Origin: Saccharopolyspora spinosa NRRL 18395
GTDB lineage: Bacteria; Actinomycetota; Actinomycetes; Mycobacteriales; Pseudonocardiaceae
Direction of reading: 5' to 3'
NCBI RefSeq assembly: GCF_000194155.1
Contig: NZ_GL877879.1
Span: 263,871-327,870 of the forward strand
DNA length: 64,000 nucleotides
This document shows positions 6,685-15,085 of this stretch, in pieces. Position 1 is the stretch's first letter; each line of letters opens with the position of its first letter. The notes under the pieces are model-generated. The model was not told the origin of the DNA, made no database searches, and worked only from the letters and a program-made list of their open reading frames with translations. A program made the translations under genes and the position numbers.

Positions 6685-9099
6685 TCACGGCGGGAAGATG
6701 CCCGGCGGCAGCACGGGTTGTTCCGGCTGCTGCGGTCGGTCGCCCGGCGGCTGCGGCGGTTGGCCCTGCGGCGGCGGGCCGGGTGGAGGCTTCTCCGGCG
6801 ACGGCGGCGGCACGTACCCGGTGCTCACCGAGATCGACACGAGTTCGCCGGGCAGCGCGAACCCGCGCGGCGTCTGGCTGGTCACCGTGCCCTGCTTGCG
6901 CGTGCTGCTCACCGAGCGCTGCTGGACCTTGTAGCCCGCCTTCTCCAGCGCCTCGGTGGCCCGCTTCGCGTCCATGCCGACGATGTTGGGCACCTGGAAC
7001 TCGTCGCCGCCGTCCTCGTACCGCTTGGTGGTCGGCGGCAGCGGCAGCACCGGCAGGCCCTCGTGGATGACCTTCATCGCGTCGAAGAAGGTCCGCGCCG
7101 GGACCTTGCCGCCGTAGATGTTGCCGCCGTTGACCCCGCACAGCCGGGGCGGATCGGAGTCGCAGATCCCTTGCGGCGAGGTGCCGTCGCTGAAGGTCAG
7201 CACCGCGCCCGCGAACTGCGGGGTGGCACCGAGGAACCCGGCCGACTGGTGGGCCTCGGTGGTGCCGGTCTTCGCGGCCAGCGGCCGGTTCCACCCGGCC
7301 CCTGCGGCCGCTGCGGCGGCGGTCCCACCGGGCAGGTCGTCGTGGCTCATCCCGACGGCCAGCGCGTTCGCCAGGCCCGTGTCCACGGCCTGCTCGCACG
7401 GGTCCTCGGTGATCGACACCGGGTTGCCGTTGCGGTCCAGGATCTGCTCGACCGGCGTCGGCGGGCACCACACGCCGCCGCTCATGATCGTGGCGGCGAC
7501 GTTGCTGAGCTCCAGCGGGCTGGTCGGCGAGTAGCCCAGCGTGAAGGCGCCGATGTTGCGCTGCTTGACCTGTTCGGCCTGGGAGAGCCCGTTGGCCCCG
7601 TTCGGCGCCAGCGGGTCGCCGCCCGCGGTGTGGGCGAGCAGCGTTTCGCGCATCCCGAGCCGCGCCGCCATGTCCACCGTCTGCGCGAGCCCGACGCGTT
7701 CCTGCAACGCCACGAAACCGGTGTTCGGCGAGGTCGCCAGGGCCATCTGCAGGGTACGCGGACCGGGTGCCACGCCTTCGGCGTTGCCCACGGTGTAGGG
7801 CGCCGTGCCGTTCTTGTACACCGAGGACGAGTAGGAGCCCGGCGCCTGGATGGTGTTGTAGATGCCCATCCCCTTCTCCAGCGCGGCCGCCGAGGTGAAC
7901 ACCTTGTAGACCGACCCGGCGCCGAACTTGACCACGCCGCTGGGCAGCGCGTACGCGGTCTGCCCCTTGGAGGCGTCGAGTCCGAAGTCGCGGTTGGCGA
8001 CCAGCGCGCGCACCCGGTGCTTGTCCTGGCCGGGCTCCACCACGCTCATCACGTTGGCGATGCCCTTGGCCGTCTTCGGCACGCCGCGCTCGGCGGCGGC
8101 CTTCGAGGCGTCGGTGGCGCGCGGATCCAGCGTGGTGCGGATGGTGTAGCCGCCGCGTTTGAGCTGCTCCTCGGTGAACCCGGCGCGCTCCAGGTAGTCG
8201 ATGACGTACTTGCAGAAGAACCCGTCCGACGGTCCGGCGCCGACGCAGCCGTTGGGGATGCCGCGCAGCGGTTGCGCGAGTCCCAGCGGCGAGTTGCGGG
8301 CCTCCTCGGCGGCCTCCGGGGTGATCCGGTGCTGGTCCTCCATCGCCTTGATCACCAGGTTGCGGCGGCTGAGCGCCTCGCTGGGGTTGTTCTCCGGGTT
8401 CAGCGCGCTCGGGCTGTTGACCATGCCGGCCAGCAGCGCGGCCTGCGCGATCGTGAGCTGGTCGGGCGTGGTGTCGAAGTAGGTGCGGGAGGCGGCGGCG
8501 ATCCCGTAGGCCTGGTTCCCGTAGGGCACCACGTTGAGGTAGCGGGCGAGCACGTCCTCCTTGCTGAGCTGCTTCTCCACCTGTAGCGCGATCCGGATCT
8601 CGCGCAGCTTGCGCGCCGGGGTCTGCTCGATCGCCTTCGCCTGCTTCACCGGGTCGCCGGCGGCGACGACGTGCACCAGGTAGTTCTTCACGTACTGCTG
8701 GGTCAGCGTCGAGCCACCTTGCGCGATCTCGCCGGACATCTGGTTGGTCACGGCGGCGCGCACGGTGCCCGCCCAGTCGACGCCGTGGTGGTCGAAGAAC
8801 CGCCGGTCTTCGATCGCCACGATCGCCGCCTTCATGGTGTCGGCGATCTGGTCCGGCTGCGCCGGGGTCCGGTTCTGGTCGAAGAGGTACGCGATCGGCC
8901 GACCGTCTCGATCTGTGACGGTCGTCACAAGTGGCGGTTCCTTGGTCATCAAGTCGGTGGAGATGCTGTTGACGGCGTCGCTGGCGCGGTTGGAGACCAC
9001 TCCGAGTGACCCCGTTATCGGGAACAACAAGCCGGCCACCAGGACGCCAGCCAGCACACACAGACCGAATAGCTTCAACAAGCCGTCTCGGGCACGCAC
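6685..9099 (-). CDS. ponA2: Bifunctional penicillin-binding protein PonA2-type with PASTA domain
   Basis: This is a class A PBP of about 804 residues. It has one membrane segment (roughly residues 8-30), then a glycosyltransferase GT51 domain with EDRRFFDHHGVDW (catalytic Glu near 97) and QGGSTLTQQYVKN. The transpeptidase domain has S-V-Y-K (serine near 396), S-P-N near 457 and K-T-G-T near 610. A single PASTA domain (VPNIVGMDAKRATEAL) follows, then a proline- and glutamine-rich tail. It polymerises and cross-links peptidoglycan outside the membrane. It is divergent from the whiB4-like gene, as in M. tuberculosis. I chose the GTG at 9099 because the conserved part begins V-R-A-R-D-G-L. An in-frame TTG at 9147 would add 16 residues. 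Neither start has a strong ribosome site. Confidence 0.93.
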   Translation of the reverse strand: MRARDGLLKLFGLCVLAGVLVAGLLFPITGSLGVVSNRASDAVNSISTDLMTKEPPLVTTVTDRDGRPIAYLFDQNRTPAQPDQIADTMKAAIVAIEDRRFFDHHGVDWAGTVRAAVTNQMSGEIAQGGSTLTQQYVKNYLVHVVAAGDPVKQAKAIEQTPARKLREIRIALQVEKQLSKEDVLARYLNVVPYGNQAYGIAAASRTYFDTTPDQLTIAQAALLAGMVNSPSALNPENNPSEALSRRNLVIKAMEDQHRITPEAAEEARNSPLGLAQPLRGIPNGCVGAGPSDGFFCKYVIDYLERAGFTEEQLKRGGYTIRTTLDPRATDASKAAAERGVPKTAKGIANVMSVVEPGQDKHRVRALVANRDFGLDASKGQTAYALPSGVVKFGAGSVYKVFTSAAALEKGMGIYNTIQAPGSYSSSVYKNGTAPYTVGNAEGVAPGPRTLQMALATSPNTGFVALQERVGLAQTVDMAARLGMRETLLAHTAGGDPLAPNGANGLSQAEQVKQRNIGAFTLGYSPTSPLELSNVAATIMSGGVWCPPTPVEQILDRNGNPVSITEDPCEQAVDTGLANALAVGMSHDDLPGGTAAAAAAGAGWNRPLAAKTGTTEAHQSAGFLGATPQFAGAVLTFSDGTSPQGICDSDPPRLCGVNGGNIYGGKVPARTFFDAMKVIHEGLPVLPLPPTTKRYEDGGDEFQVPNIVGMDAKRATEALEKAGYKVQQRSVSSTRKQGTVTSQTPRGFALPGELVSISVSTGYVPPPSPEKPPPGPPPQGQPPQPPGDRPQQPEQPVLPPGIFPP
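8914..8929. promoter_or_regulatory. Perfect consensus CRP-type site inside ponA2
   Basis: The sequence TGTGACGGTCGTCACA matches the CRP/GlxR consensus TGTGA-N6-TCACA in all ten defined positions. It falls within the 5' part of ponA2, about 170 bases from the start, where it encodes V-T-T-V-T-D. A Crp-family gene is present at 21698-22372. Binding is inference; codon use alone could produce the word. Confidence 0.4.
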
Positions 9100-9347
9100 C
9101 CCGCCAGAGTAAGTCGGGGCGGCTTCGTGACGGAGTGTCACGGGCAAGATCCGCCCGATGTGATGAGTTCGAAAGATAACGGAGCGACAACCCTTGTTTG
9201 GTTGTGGAACCAGCGGGCTCTACAGTCCGTCTACGTCCAGCGACAGCACTGTTGTGGTCAAAACAGTTCAGAGCACAACATCCGGTGCCGGGGGGCTCCG
9301 GACGAAATACGGTCGCCGACGATCCAGTGAGGAGCTGGGGGAACTCT

Positions 9348-9647
9348 ATGTTCGAGCAGGGGGACTGGCGGGTAAACGCCGCATGCCGTGACCAGAATCC
9401 GGACCAATTGTTCGTCCGGGGGGCTGAGCAGCGTAAGGCGCGAATGGTCTGCTTCGGCTGCCCGGTCCGCACCGAGTGCCTCAGCGAGGCGCTCGACAAC
9501 AAGATCGAATTTGGTGTTTGGGGCGGAATGACGGAGCGGGAGCGGCGTGCGTTGTTGAGGCGCCGGCCCGACGTCCGCAACTGGCGGGAATTGCTGGAAG
9601 CCGCCCGGCAGGATTATGCCGATTTCACCGAGTACCAAGTGAGCTAG
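9348..9647 (+). CDS. whiB4: WhiB-family iron-sulfur regulator, WhiB4-like
   Basis: This 99-residue protein has the four cysteines of a WhiB cluster ligand set: C13, C35, C38 and C44, in the pattern AACRD, then CFGCPVRTEC. The beta-turn G-V-W-G-G follows near residue 56, and the C-terminal part is basic (ERERRALLRRR) for DNA contact. These proteins bind a [4Fe-4S] cluster, sense oxygen or nitric oxide, and usually act with the principal sigma factor. The position divergent from ponA2 and next to the Get3-like ATPase pair matches whiB4 in mycobacteria. The ATG at 9348 has a purine-rich stretch (GGAGCTGGGGGAA) upstream. The 248-base gap to the ponA2 start probably holds both promoters. Confidence 0.92.
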   Translation: MFEQGDWRVNAACRDQNPDQLFVRGAEQRKARMVCFGCPVRTECLSEALDNKIEFGVWGGMTERERRALLRRRPDVRNWRELLEAARQDYADFTEYQVS

Positions 9648-9704
9648 TCCGTTCGAGGCCGGTTTGGGCAATGCGCAACCGCGGATTGCCCGAACCGACT
9701 TCTG

Positions 9705-10844
9705 CTATTCACCAGCCAGTCGGCGGCCGATCTCCCGGAGCCCGGCCAGGTCGTGCACGTCCGACGGCAGCGCCGGGACACCGACCAGCGACACTTCCGG
9801 GTGCGCCCGGGTGAACCGGGCGAGCAGCCGCTTCTCGCGCTCGGCCACCGCAACGCGGTCGGCGTGCACCCGCAGCACAGCCGCAGCCAGCGGCGCGGAT
9901 CCGGTCGCCTCCATCTCCTCGGCGGCGGAGGCCGCCCGGGTGCTGGCGAGCGCGGCGACGACCGGGTGGGTCCGGTTGGCCACCAGGCCGACCAGCGGCA
10001 TCCGCTCCCCGGCCAGCCGCTCCACGAAGTAGGTGGCCTCTCGCAGCGCATCCGGCTCCGGCGCGGCGACCACCAGGAACGCGGTGCCGGGGGAGCGCAG
10101 CAGCCGGTAGGTCTGGGCGGCGCGCTCCCGGAACCCGCCGAAGGTCGAGTCGAAGGCCTGCACGAACGCGGCGGCGTCGGTCAGCAACTGGCCGCCGATG
10201 ACGGTGGACACCGCCTTCGCGAACATCCCGAAACCGGCGCCGACGATCTTGCGCAGGCCCTTCCCGCCGACCCGGGCCGGGCTGGACAGCATCTTGATCA
10301 GCCGCCCGTCCAGCACGGTGGACAGCCGCTGCGGCGCGTCCAGGAAGTCCAGCGCAGACCGGCTCGGCGGGGTGTCCACCACGATCAGGTCCCAGGTGCC
10401 GGCGGCGGACAGCTGGCCGAGCTTCTCCATCGCCATGTATTCCTGCGTGCCGGAGAACGACGTGGAGATCGTTTGGTAGAAGTGGTTGTTCAGGATCTGC
10501 TCGGCGCGTTCCCGGCCGGCGTGCGCGAGCACCATGTCGTCGAAGGTGCGGCGCATGTCCAGCATCATCGCGTTGAGGTCGCCGGCCGGTTCGAAGCCCT
10601 CGATCGACACCTGCTTGGGCTGGTTGCTCAGTTCCCGCAGGCCGAGCGCCTGGGCCAGCCGCTTGGCCGGGTCGATGGTGAGCACCACGGTCTTGCGGCC
10701 GCGTTCGGCGGCGCGCAGCGCGAGGGCGGCCGCAGTGGTCGTCTTGCCGACGCCGCCGGAGCCGCAGCAGACGACGATGTGCGTGTTCGGGTCGTCCAGC
10801 AACGCGTCGACGTCGATCTGCGCGGGTCGCAGCGGTTCGCTCAT
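9705..10844 (-). CDS. ArsA/Get3-like ATPase, second of the pair (Rv3680 type)
   Basis: This 379-residue P-loop ATPase has a deviant Walker A motif [20 protein letters not shown] near residue 26, the Walker B-like LIVVDTPPS, and a [14 protein letters not shown] block typical of the ArsA/Get3 fold. There is one ATPase unit, not two. The A-loop segment (DVHDLAGL) is near the end. The homologous mycobacterial pair Rv3679-Rv3680 interacts and has been linked to survival under toxic metabolite stress. Anion transport is not implied, since no ArsB is nearby. The start overlaps the end of the upstream ATPase by four bases (ATGA), so the two are translationally coupled. Confidence 0.88.
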   Translation of the reverse strand: MSEPLRPAQIDVDALLDDPNTHIVVCCGSGGVGKTTTAAALALRAAERGRKTVVLTIDPAKRLAQALGLRELSNQPKQVSIEGFEPAGDLNAMMLDMRRTFDDMVLAHAGRERAEQILNNHFYQTISTSFSGTQEYMAMEKLGQLSAAGTWDLIVVDTPPSRSALDFLDAPQRLSTVLDGRLIKMLSSPARVGGKGLRKIVGAGFGMFAKAVSTVIGGQLLTDAAAFVQAFDSTFGGFRERAAQTYRLLRSPGTAFLVVAAPEPDALREATYFVERLAGERMPLVGLVANRTHPVVAALASTRAASAAEEMEATGSAPLAAAVLRVHADRVAVAEREKRLLARFTRAHPEVSLVGVPALPSDVHDLAGLREIGRRLAGE

Positions 10845-11842
10845 CGTGGGCTCCGGATGCCGTGTTCGGTGAGTATCTCGGCGAGTTCGTAGAGCTCTGC
10901 CACGTCGATCCCGGCGGTGAGGTCGGGCAGCGAGACGGTCGGCAGGTCGAGCTCGGCGAGCTGCGCGCGGGCGTCGTCCTCGGTCTCGGCCCGGATGGCG
11001 TGCTCGATCGTCTCGTGCACCAGCCCGTCCAGGGTCTCGTCGTCGACGTGGAGCCCGGCGGAGGCCATCCCGGTGCGCAGCCGCTCCGCGTCCACCCGGC
11101 CCGCTGCGGCGGCGGCGACCGAGCGGGGCGGCAGCCGGTTGGGCCGGACCCGGTTGCAGACCACGCCACCCGGCCGCAGGTCGGCGGCGTCGAGTTCGGC
11201 GACCGCCTCCAGGGTTTCCCGTACGGGCAGCTCCTCGAGCAGCGTCACCAGGTGCACGACGGTGTCGCTGGAGTGCAGCAGGCGCACCACGCCGTCGCTG
11301 TGGTCCCGGATCGGCCCGACCTTGGCGAGGTCGGCCATCGCGCGTGTGACGTCGAGGAACTTGACCAAGCGGCCGGTCGGCGGCGCGTCGACGACCACCG
11401 CGTCGTAGACGTAGCGGCCGCGCTCGTCGGTGCGGCCGGCGCATTCCTTGATCTTCCCGGTGAACAGCACGTCGCGCAGACCCGGCGCGAGGGTCGTGGC
11501 GAACTCGATCGCGCCCATCTTGCGCAGCGTGCGACCGGCGAAGCCGAGGTTGTAGAACATCGACAGGTACTCCAGCAGCGCGGCCTCGGCATCGATGGCC
11601 AGCGCGCGGAGTTCGCCGCCGCCGGGCGCCGCGGCGATCCACTCCTCGGCGTAGGGCAGTGGGGCGGTGTCGAAGAGCTGGGCGATGCCCTGCCTGCCCT
11701 CCACCTCGATCAGCAGCACCTTGCGTCCGCCGGTGGCCAGGGCGAGGGCGAGCGCGGCGGCGACGGTCGTCTTGCCGGTACCGCCTTTGCCGCTGACGAC
11801 GTGCAGTCGGGCCTGATTCAGTTCCCCGTCCCAGTCGGTCAC
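10841..11842 (-). CDS. ArsA/Get3-like ATPase, first of the pair (Rv3679 type)
   Basis: This 333-residue ATPase has the classical deviant Walker [18 protein letters not shown] near residue 19, the switch-like region [17 protein letters not shown], and the signature CNRV followed by acidic helices. It is shorter than its partner and lacks the long helical insert used for client binding in eukaryotic Get3. It is first in a two-gene minus-strand operon with a four-base overlap. Conserved synteny with whiB4 and ponA2 supports a shared physiological role, probably a heteromeric complex (inference from the mycobacterial pair). The promoter should lie in the 212-base gap before the divergent DUF4177 gene. 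Confidence 0.88.
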   Translation of the reverse strand: MTDWDGELNQARLHVVSGKGGTGKTTVAAALALALATGGRKVLLIEVEGRQGIAQLFDTAPLPYAEEWIAAAPGGGELRALAIDAEAALLEYLSMFYNLGFAGRTLRKMGAIEFATTLAPGLRDVLFTGKIKECAGRTDERGRYVYDAVVVDAPPTGRLVKFLDVTRAMADLAKVGPIRDHSDGVVRLLHSSDTVVHLVTLLEELPVRETLEAVAELDAADLRPGGVVCNRVRPNRLPPRSVAAAAAGRVDAERLRTGMASAGLHVDDETLDGLVHETIEHAIRAETEDDARAQLAELDLPTVSLPDLTAGIDVAELYELAEILTEHGIRSPR

Positions 11843-12054
11843 ACGATCAGCGTAAGTGCCGAGTTCCCCGGATGTCTGCCGACCGCGAACTCCCGCTACG
11901 CAGGGACGAGCTCAAGACGCGACGCCGGGGAGGTGACCGTCGTGGAGTGCCGCGAAGGCATCCAGGGCTGGGCCGGGGCGGGGCTTTCCCGTCAAGACGG
12001 GAGAGTGAGCGCGGCGACGCGGAGGGCGGGCAGCGGGTCTCCTAAGCTGCACGC

Positions 12055-12213
12055 ATGCAGAAGTGGGAGTACGCGACGGTGCCGCTGTTGATCCACGCGA
12101 CCAAGCAAATCCTCGACCAGTGGGGCGAGGACGGCTGGGAGTTGGTCTCCGTCCTGCCGGGTCCGACCGGCGAGCAGCTGGTGGCCTACCTGAAGCGCCC
12201 GAAGGAGGCCTGA
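12055..12213 (+). CDS. Small DUF4177-type protein
   Basis: A 52-residue frame starts at the ATG at 12055 (MQKWEYATVPLL) and contains the characteristic LDQWGEDGWELVSV block of DUF4177, then a short tail ending in LKRPKEA. These small cytoplasmic proteins have no assigned function. The stop is separated by one base from the ATG of the ridA-type gene, with AGGAGG inside its final codons serving as that gene's ribosome site. The tight linkage to RidA is common in actinomycetes. Confidence 0.85.
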   Translation: MQKWEYATVPLLIHATKQILDQWGEDGWELVSVLPGPTGEQLVAYLKRPKEA

Positions 12214-12214
12214 C

Positions 12215-12673
12215 ATGGGTCGGTGGACAGAACGCCTCGCGGAGCTCGGCATCCCGCTGCCGGAGGTCGTGCCTCCGGTCGCGGCGTACGTGCCGGCCGT
12301 GCGCACCGGTTCGCTGGTGTACACCGCCGGCCAGGTGCCGATGGTCGCCGGCAAGCCCGCCGGGATCGGCAAGGTCGGCGCGGAGATCACCCCGGAGGAG
12401 GCCAAGCAGCACGCCGCGATCTGCGCGCTCAACGCGCTCGCCGCGGTGGACGGGCTGGTCGGCCTGGACTCGGTGGTGCGGATCGTGAAGGTCGTCGGCT
12501 TCGTGGCCTCGGCGGAGGGCTTCACCGGTCAGCCCGGGGTGGTCAACGGGGCGTCGGAGCTGCTCAGCGAGATCTTCGGCGAGGCGGGCCAGCACGCCCG
12601 CTCGGCGGTGGGCGTGGCCGAGCTGCCGCTCGGCGTCCCGGTCGAGGTGGAACTGATCGTCGAAGTCGAATAA
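12215..12673 (+). CDS. RidA family protein (YjgF/YER057c/UK114)
   Basis: This 152-residue protein is a RidA-fold member of the longer group that begins L-A-E-L-G-I-x-L-P. It has LVYTAGQVPMVAGK, GAEITPEEAKQHAAICALNAL and ARSAVGVAELPLGVPVEVELI. The arginine that contacts the substrate carboxylate in classic RidA (x-R-x in the S-R-[ASV] segment) is present in ARSAVGV. Classic RidA hydrolyses reactive enamine/imine intermediates from PLP enzymes. It is uncertain whether this subgroup keeps that activity. It matches the position of Rv3678c. The gene is coupled to the DUF4177 gene upstream. Confidence 0.9.
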   Translation: MGRWTERLAELGIPLPEVVPPVAAYVPAVRTGSLVYTAGQVPMVAGKPAGIGKVGAEITPEEAKQHAAICALNALAAVDGLVGLDSVVRIVKVVGFVASAEGFTGQPGVVNGASELLSEIFGEAGQHARSAVGVAELPLGVPVEVELIVEVE

Positions 12674-13014
12674 GCACCGTGACGCAATTTGCGCGGCGTT
12701 GCCCGGTTCCGGGTGACGCCGCGTTTCGCTTGCGTCACAACGGGTTGTTGGCGGATATCGCGAACGGCGTTTTCGGTGGCTCGGCAACGAAGCACCGCCC
12801 ACGACCAGTACGCTGCGATCATCCCCTGCTTGGGTTGGTCAGATCTGGCGTAACCCGCATAGGGGTATCGATTCCAGCGTGTTGCGAAAAGACGGTTCAA
12901 GGGCTTGATTGATCCGGTTCTCGCGACCAAAGTTCACCTGGACGGGTGCGGCTAGAGGCCGGGGGCGGCAAGCGACACCCACATCGGTGGAGTACGAGGG
13001 TGGGAGGGGCCGAA
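12674..13014. other. Intergenic region before the paralogue pair
   Basis: No gene is recognisable in these 341 bases. GTGACGCA near 12680 is repeated inverted as TGCGTCAC near 12733. The region probably contains the RidA terminator and the promoter of the gene at 13015. Confidence 0.5.
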
Positions 13015-13623
13015 GTGGCGGTGCGCGAAACCGATCTGCGGTGCCACGAATTACTTCTTCGGCTCGCAGGGCGGCTGCCGGACCGGCACCTGTGGCGCTT
13101 CCGCGACTGGCTGGCCGGAGACGCCGCCGACGTGGTCGCGAAGATGCTGCCGGGCACGCTCGTCCGCGAGCGGATCGCACTCGACGACGCCGAACACCAA
13201 CTACTGGCCGACGCGCTGGCGCCGCTGGGCGCCGACCCCGCGATGGTTAACGCCGTTCTTCCCGTGGAACCCGACGCCGTCCCGGAGCACGCGTTCAGGC
13301 CCGAACCCCCCGCGAGCACCAGCTCCGCGGTGCTGGTGCTCGGTGCCACGCTGCGCAGCCGCCCCGGGGTCCGCGAGGTGCGCAGCAGTTGGCGGCGCGA
13401 CGAGGGCGGCGCGACGAAGCTGGTCGTGCTGGTGACGGCGTCCGCCGCCGTCGTCGGCCTGACCGGGGAGATCCAGCGCATCCTGCGAGCGCTCGGCGAA
13501 CCCGCCCCGTGCGTCGAGGTGCTCCCGCCCGAGCTGGAACCCAGCGCGTACCACCACGCCGCCCTCGCGGAATCGGTGCTGGTGTGCGTGGGAGCCGAAG
13601 AACTTGTCGGCCGCCGCGGTTGA
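13015..13623 (+). CDS. Unknown two-domain protein, first of a paralogous pair
   Basis: I do not recognise a named family for this 202-residue protein. The GTG at 13015 has a GGGAGGGG site eight bases upstream. Residues 8-75 form a helical block (LRLAGRLPDRHLWRFRDWL, then ALDDAEHQLLADAL). Residues 105-195 form an alpha/beta block containing PGVREVRSSWRR, KLVVLVTASAAVV, a helix IQRILRALGE, VEVLPPELEPSAYHHAAL and a final hydrophobic strand. The same order of elements appears in the next gene, so the two look like tandem paralogues. No signal peptide or membrane segment is seen. Enzymatic motifs are absent. A role as paired subunits of one complex is possible but is inference. Confidence 0.75.
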   Translation: MAVRETDLRCHELLLRLAGRLPDRHLWRFRDWLAGDAADVVAKMLPGTLVRERIALDDAEHQLLADALAPLGADPAMVNAVLPVEPDAVPEHAFRPEPPASTSSAVLVLGATLRSRPGVREVRSSWRRDEGGATKLVVLVTASAAVVGLTGEIQRILRALGEPAPCVEVLPPELEPSAYHHAALAESVLVCVGAEELVGRRG

Positions 13624-13651
13624 GCGGCCGACATCCGTGAAGGAGGCGTGT

Positions 13652-14770
13652 GTGGTGGACGTGGCTGAGGGGGCCGGACCCGTGGACCGGCTGCACAACC
13701 TCTTGCTTGCCATGACCGGACGGGTGGACGACGACGGGATCAACAGCGCCCGCGAACTTCTCGGCATCGGCCAGCCGGACGCCGCGGCCGAGTTCCTCAC
13801 CGGCTGCCTGCTGGCCGGCCACATCCCAGTGACCTCGTCCGAGCAGTACCACCTGCGCCGGGTGCTGGACGAAACCCGCTCCATGCACACCCTGGCGGAC
13901 CGGGTGCACGTGGTGGACTCGCTGCCGTCCGACGATCACCGGTTCGGCGAACCGGCCGAGGACGACGGAGACCTGGTAGCGGCGCTGGAGTCGGTCACCG
14001 GGCGGCTCCAGGGCGTGCGCGGGCTGTGGTGCGCCTCGCGGACCACCCCGGCCGGCGCCAGCTACGGAGCGGTGCCCCGGCGCATCCTGCTCGCCGAGGT
14101 GAGCCCGGAAGGCTCGACCACGGCGGTCGCCTACCAGCTGATCGAGGCCATGCGGCGGGTCGGCATCAACTGCTCGGTCGACGTATTCGAAAGCGGCGCC
14201 GAACTGCCCGAATACCACCGCGAAGCCCTTGCGGCGGCGCACCGGGTGCGCCTCGACGCACCTGCCTCCCGGGCAGCGGAGCGTCACCGGACGGAGGAAG
14301 CGCAGCGCCCGGTCACGCGGGAGCGTCCGGTCGCGCCGGAGGACGCGCAGCGTCCGGCGGAGCGCCCTGCGGAGGAGGGCGCGGCGGAGCCGCAACGGCG
14401 GGCAGCATCGGCGGAGCCGGAGCGCGCGGCGGAGCCGGAGCGCTCGATCCCACAGCCAGCGCAGCCGGAGCATGAGGAGGCGGTGGCGCAGGCCGCTGCG
14501 GCGGCAGCCGCCGCCGAGGCGAACGCGATGCGGGTGCCGCCGGCGGTCGACGCGAAGCTGACCGATCGCGAGCGCAACTTGTTGCGCAAGCTGCACGAGG
14601 AGCTCGCGCAGCGGGAGCAGGACCGGTCCGAGACGCGGCGGCCCAACGGGGCGAACAACGGCGAGGAGGTCTGGACGTCGACCATGCCGGGCGGCACCGG
14701 CGGCTTCCCGCCGATCGGCGCGGCGCCGACCAACAACCAGGCCTATGCCCCCCAGCAACAGCGCTCCTGA
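13652..14770 (+). CDS. Unknown two-domain protein with acidic/alanine-rich tail, second of the pair
   Basis: This protein of about 372 residues is also unassigned. Residues 12-75 (LHNLLLAMTGRVDDDGINS, then SSEQYHLRRVLDETR) and residues 105-205 (LQGVRGLWCASR, RRILLAEVSPEG, YQLIEAMRRVGI, SVDVFESGAELPEYHREAL) parallel the two blocks of the preceding protein. Residues 210-300 are low complexity (Glu, Ala, Arg, Pro), then a short coiled helix (LTDRERNLLRKLHEEL), then a Gly/Asn/Gln-rich end. AGGAGG at 13641 allows a start at GTG 13652 or 13655. The gap to the first gene is 28 bases, so they are an operon. A hairpin overlaps the stop codon. Function is unknown. Confidence 0.75.
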   Translation: MVDVAEGAGPVDRLHNLLLAMTGRVDDDGINSARELLGIGQPDAAAEFLTGCLLAGHIPVTSSEQYHLRRVLDETRSMHTLADRVHVVDSLPSDDHRFGEPAEDDGDLVAALESVTGRLQGVRGLWCASRTTPAGASYGAVPRRILLAEVSPEGSTTAVAYQLIEAMRRVGINCSVDVFESGAELPEYHREALAAAHRVRLDAPASRAAERHRTEEAQRPVTRERPVAPEDAQRPAERPAEEGAAEPQRRAASAEPERAAEPERSIPQPAQPEHEEAVAQAAAAAAAAEANAMRVPPAVDAKLTDRERNLLRKLHEELAQREQDRSETRRPNGANNGEEVWTSTMPGGTGGFPPIGAAPTNNQAYAPQQQRS

Positions 14771-14791
14771 CCAGGTGTCCCAGGAGCGCTG
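14759..14791 (+). terminator. 11-bp hairpin overlapping a stop codon
   Basis: CAGCGCTCCTG at 14759-14769 is exactly complementary to 14781-14791, with an 11-base loop. The left arm includes the stop codon region of the preceding gene. No T-run follows beyond GTTT, which is usual for actinomycete terminators. Confidence 0.7.
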
Positions 14792-14885
14792 TTTCAGCTG
14801 GTAAACGCTCGGGGTCACGCTGAGGCGCCATAGAGCGTGCTTTGGATGCGGCGAAGCGGCGAAGCCATCTGTTCACCCTGCAGCG

Positions 14886-14989
14886 CGTGAAGTGAACGGT
14901 CCGTTCGCCTCACGCCACGGCAGCGCAAGGCCGGTGTGGCGGGATGGAGCGAACGGACCGTTCACGGCGAACAGGCCGTTCGCTCCACA
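14886..14989. repeat. GAACGGTCCGTTC-type palindrome cluster, locus A
   Basis: This gap between two convergent genes holds the palindrome GAACGGTCCGTTC at about 14893, then GAACGGACCGTTC followed by GAACAGGCCGTTC near 14950-14982. The second and third units pair with each other (13 of 15 positions), giving a larger hairpin closed by TGGAGCG/CGCTCCA. The same units occur at 18951-19093 and 60151-60268. The rest of the gap 14792-15085 has no gene. Confidence 0.75.
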
Positions 14990-15085
14990 CCAGCCAACGG
15001 GGATGCACCACTTCGCGGAACGCAGCTCCCGAACAGCCTCTATGGCGCCCAAACGCCCTCGCGGCAGCTGACCACCAAACAGCGC

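Noticed and set aside
9099..9147. TTG start at 9147 for ponA2
   Set aside because: It would add residues unlike the family and has only a weak ribosome site. I keep the GTG at 9099 but cannot exclude the longer form.
6596..9580. A 994-residue minus-strand frame overlapping ponA2
   Set aside because: It is an out-of-frame shadow of ponA2, with typical Arg/Gly/Ala bias and no motifs.
14886..14989. GAACGGTCCGTTC palindromes as LexA boxes
   Set aside because: The GAAC and GTTC halves are five bases apart, not four, and outer bases differ from TCGAAC-N4-GTTCGA. They also lie at gene ends rather than promoters.
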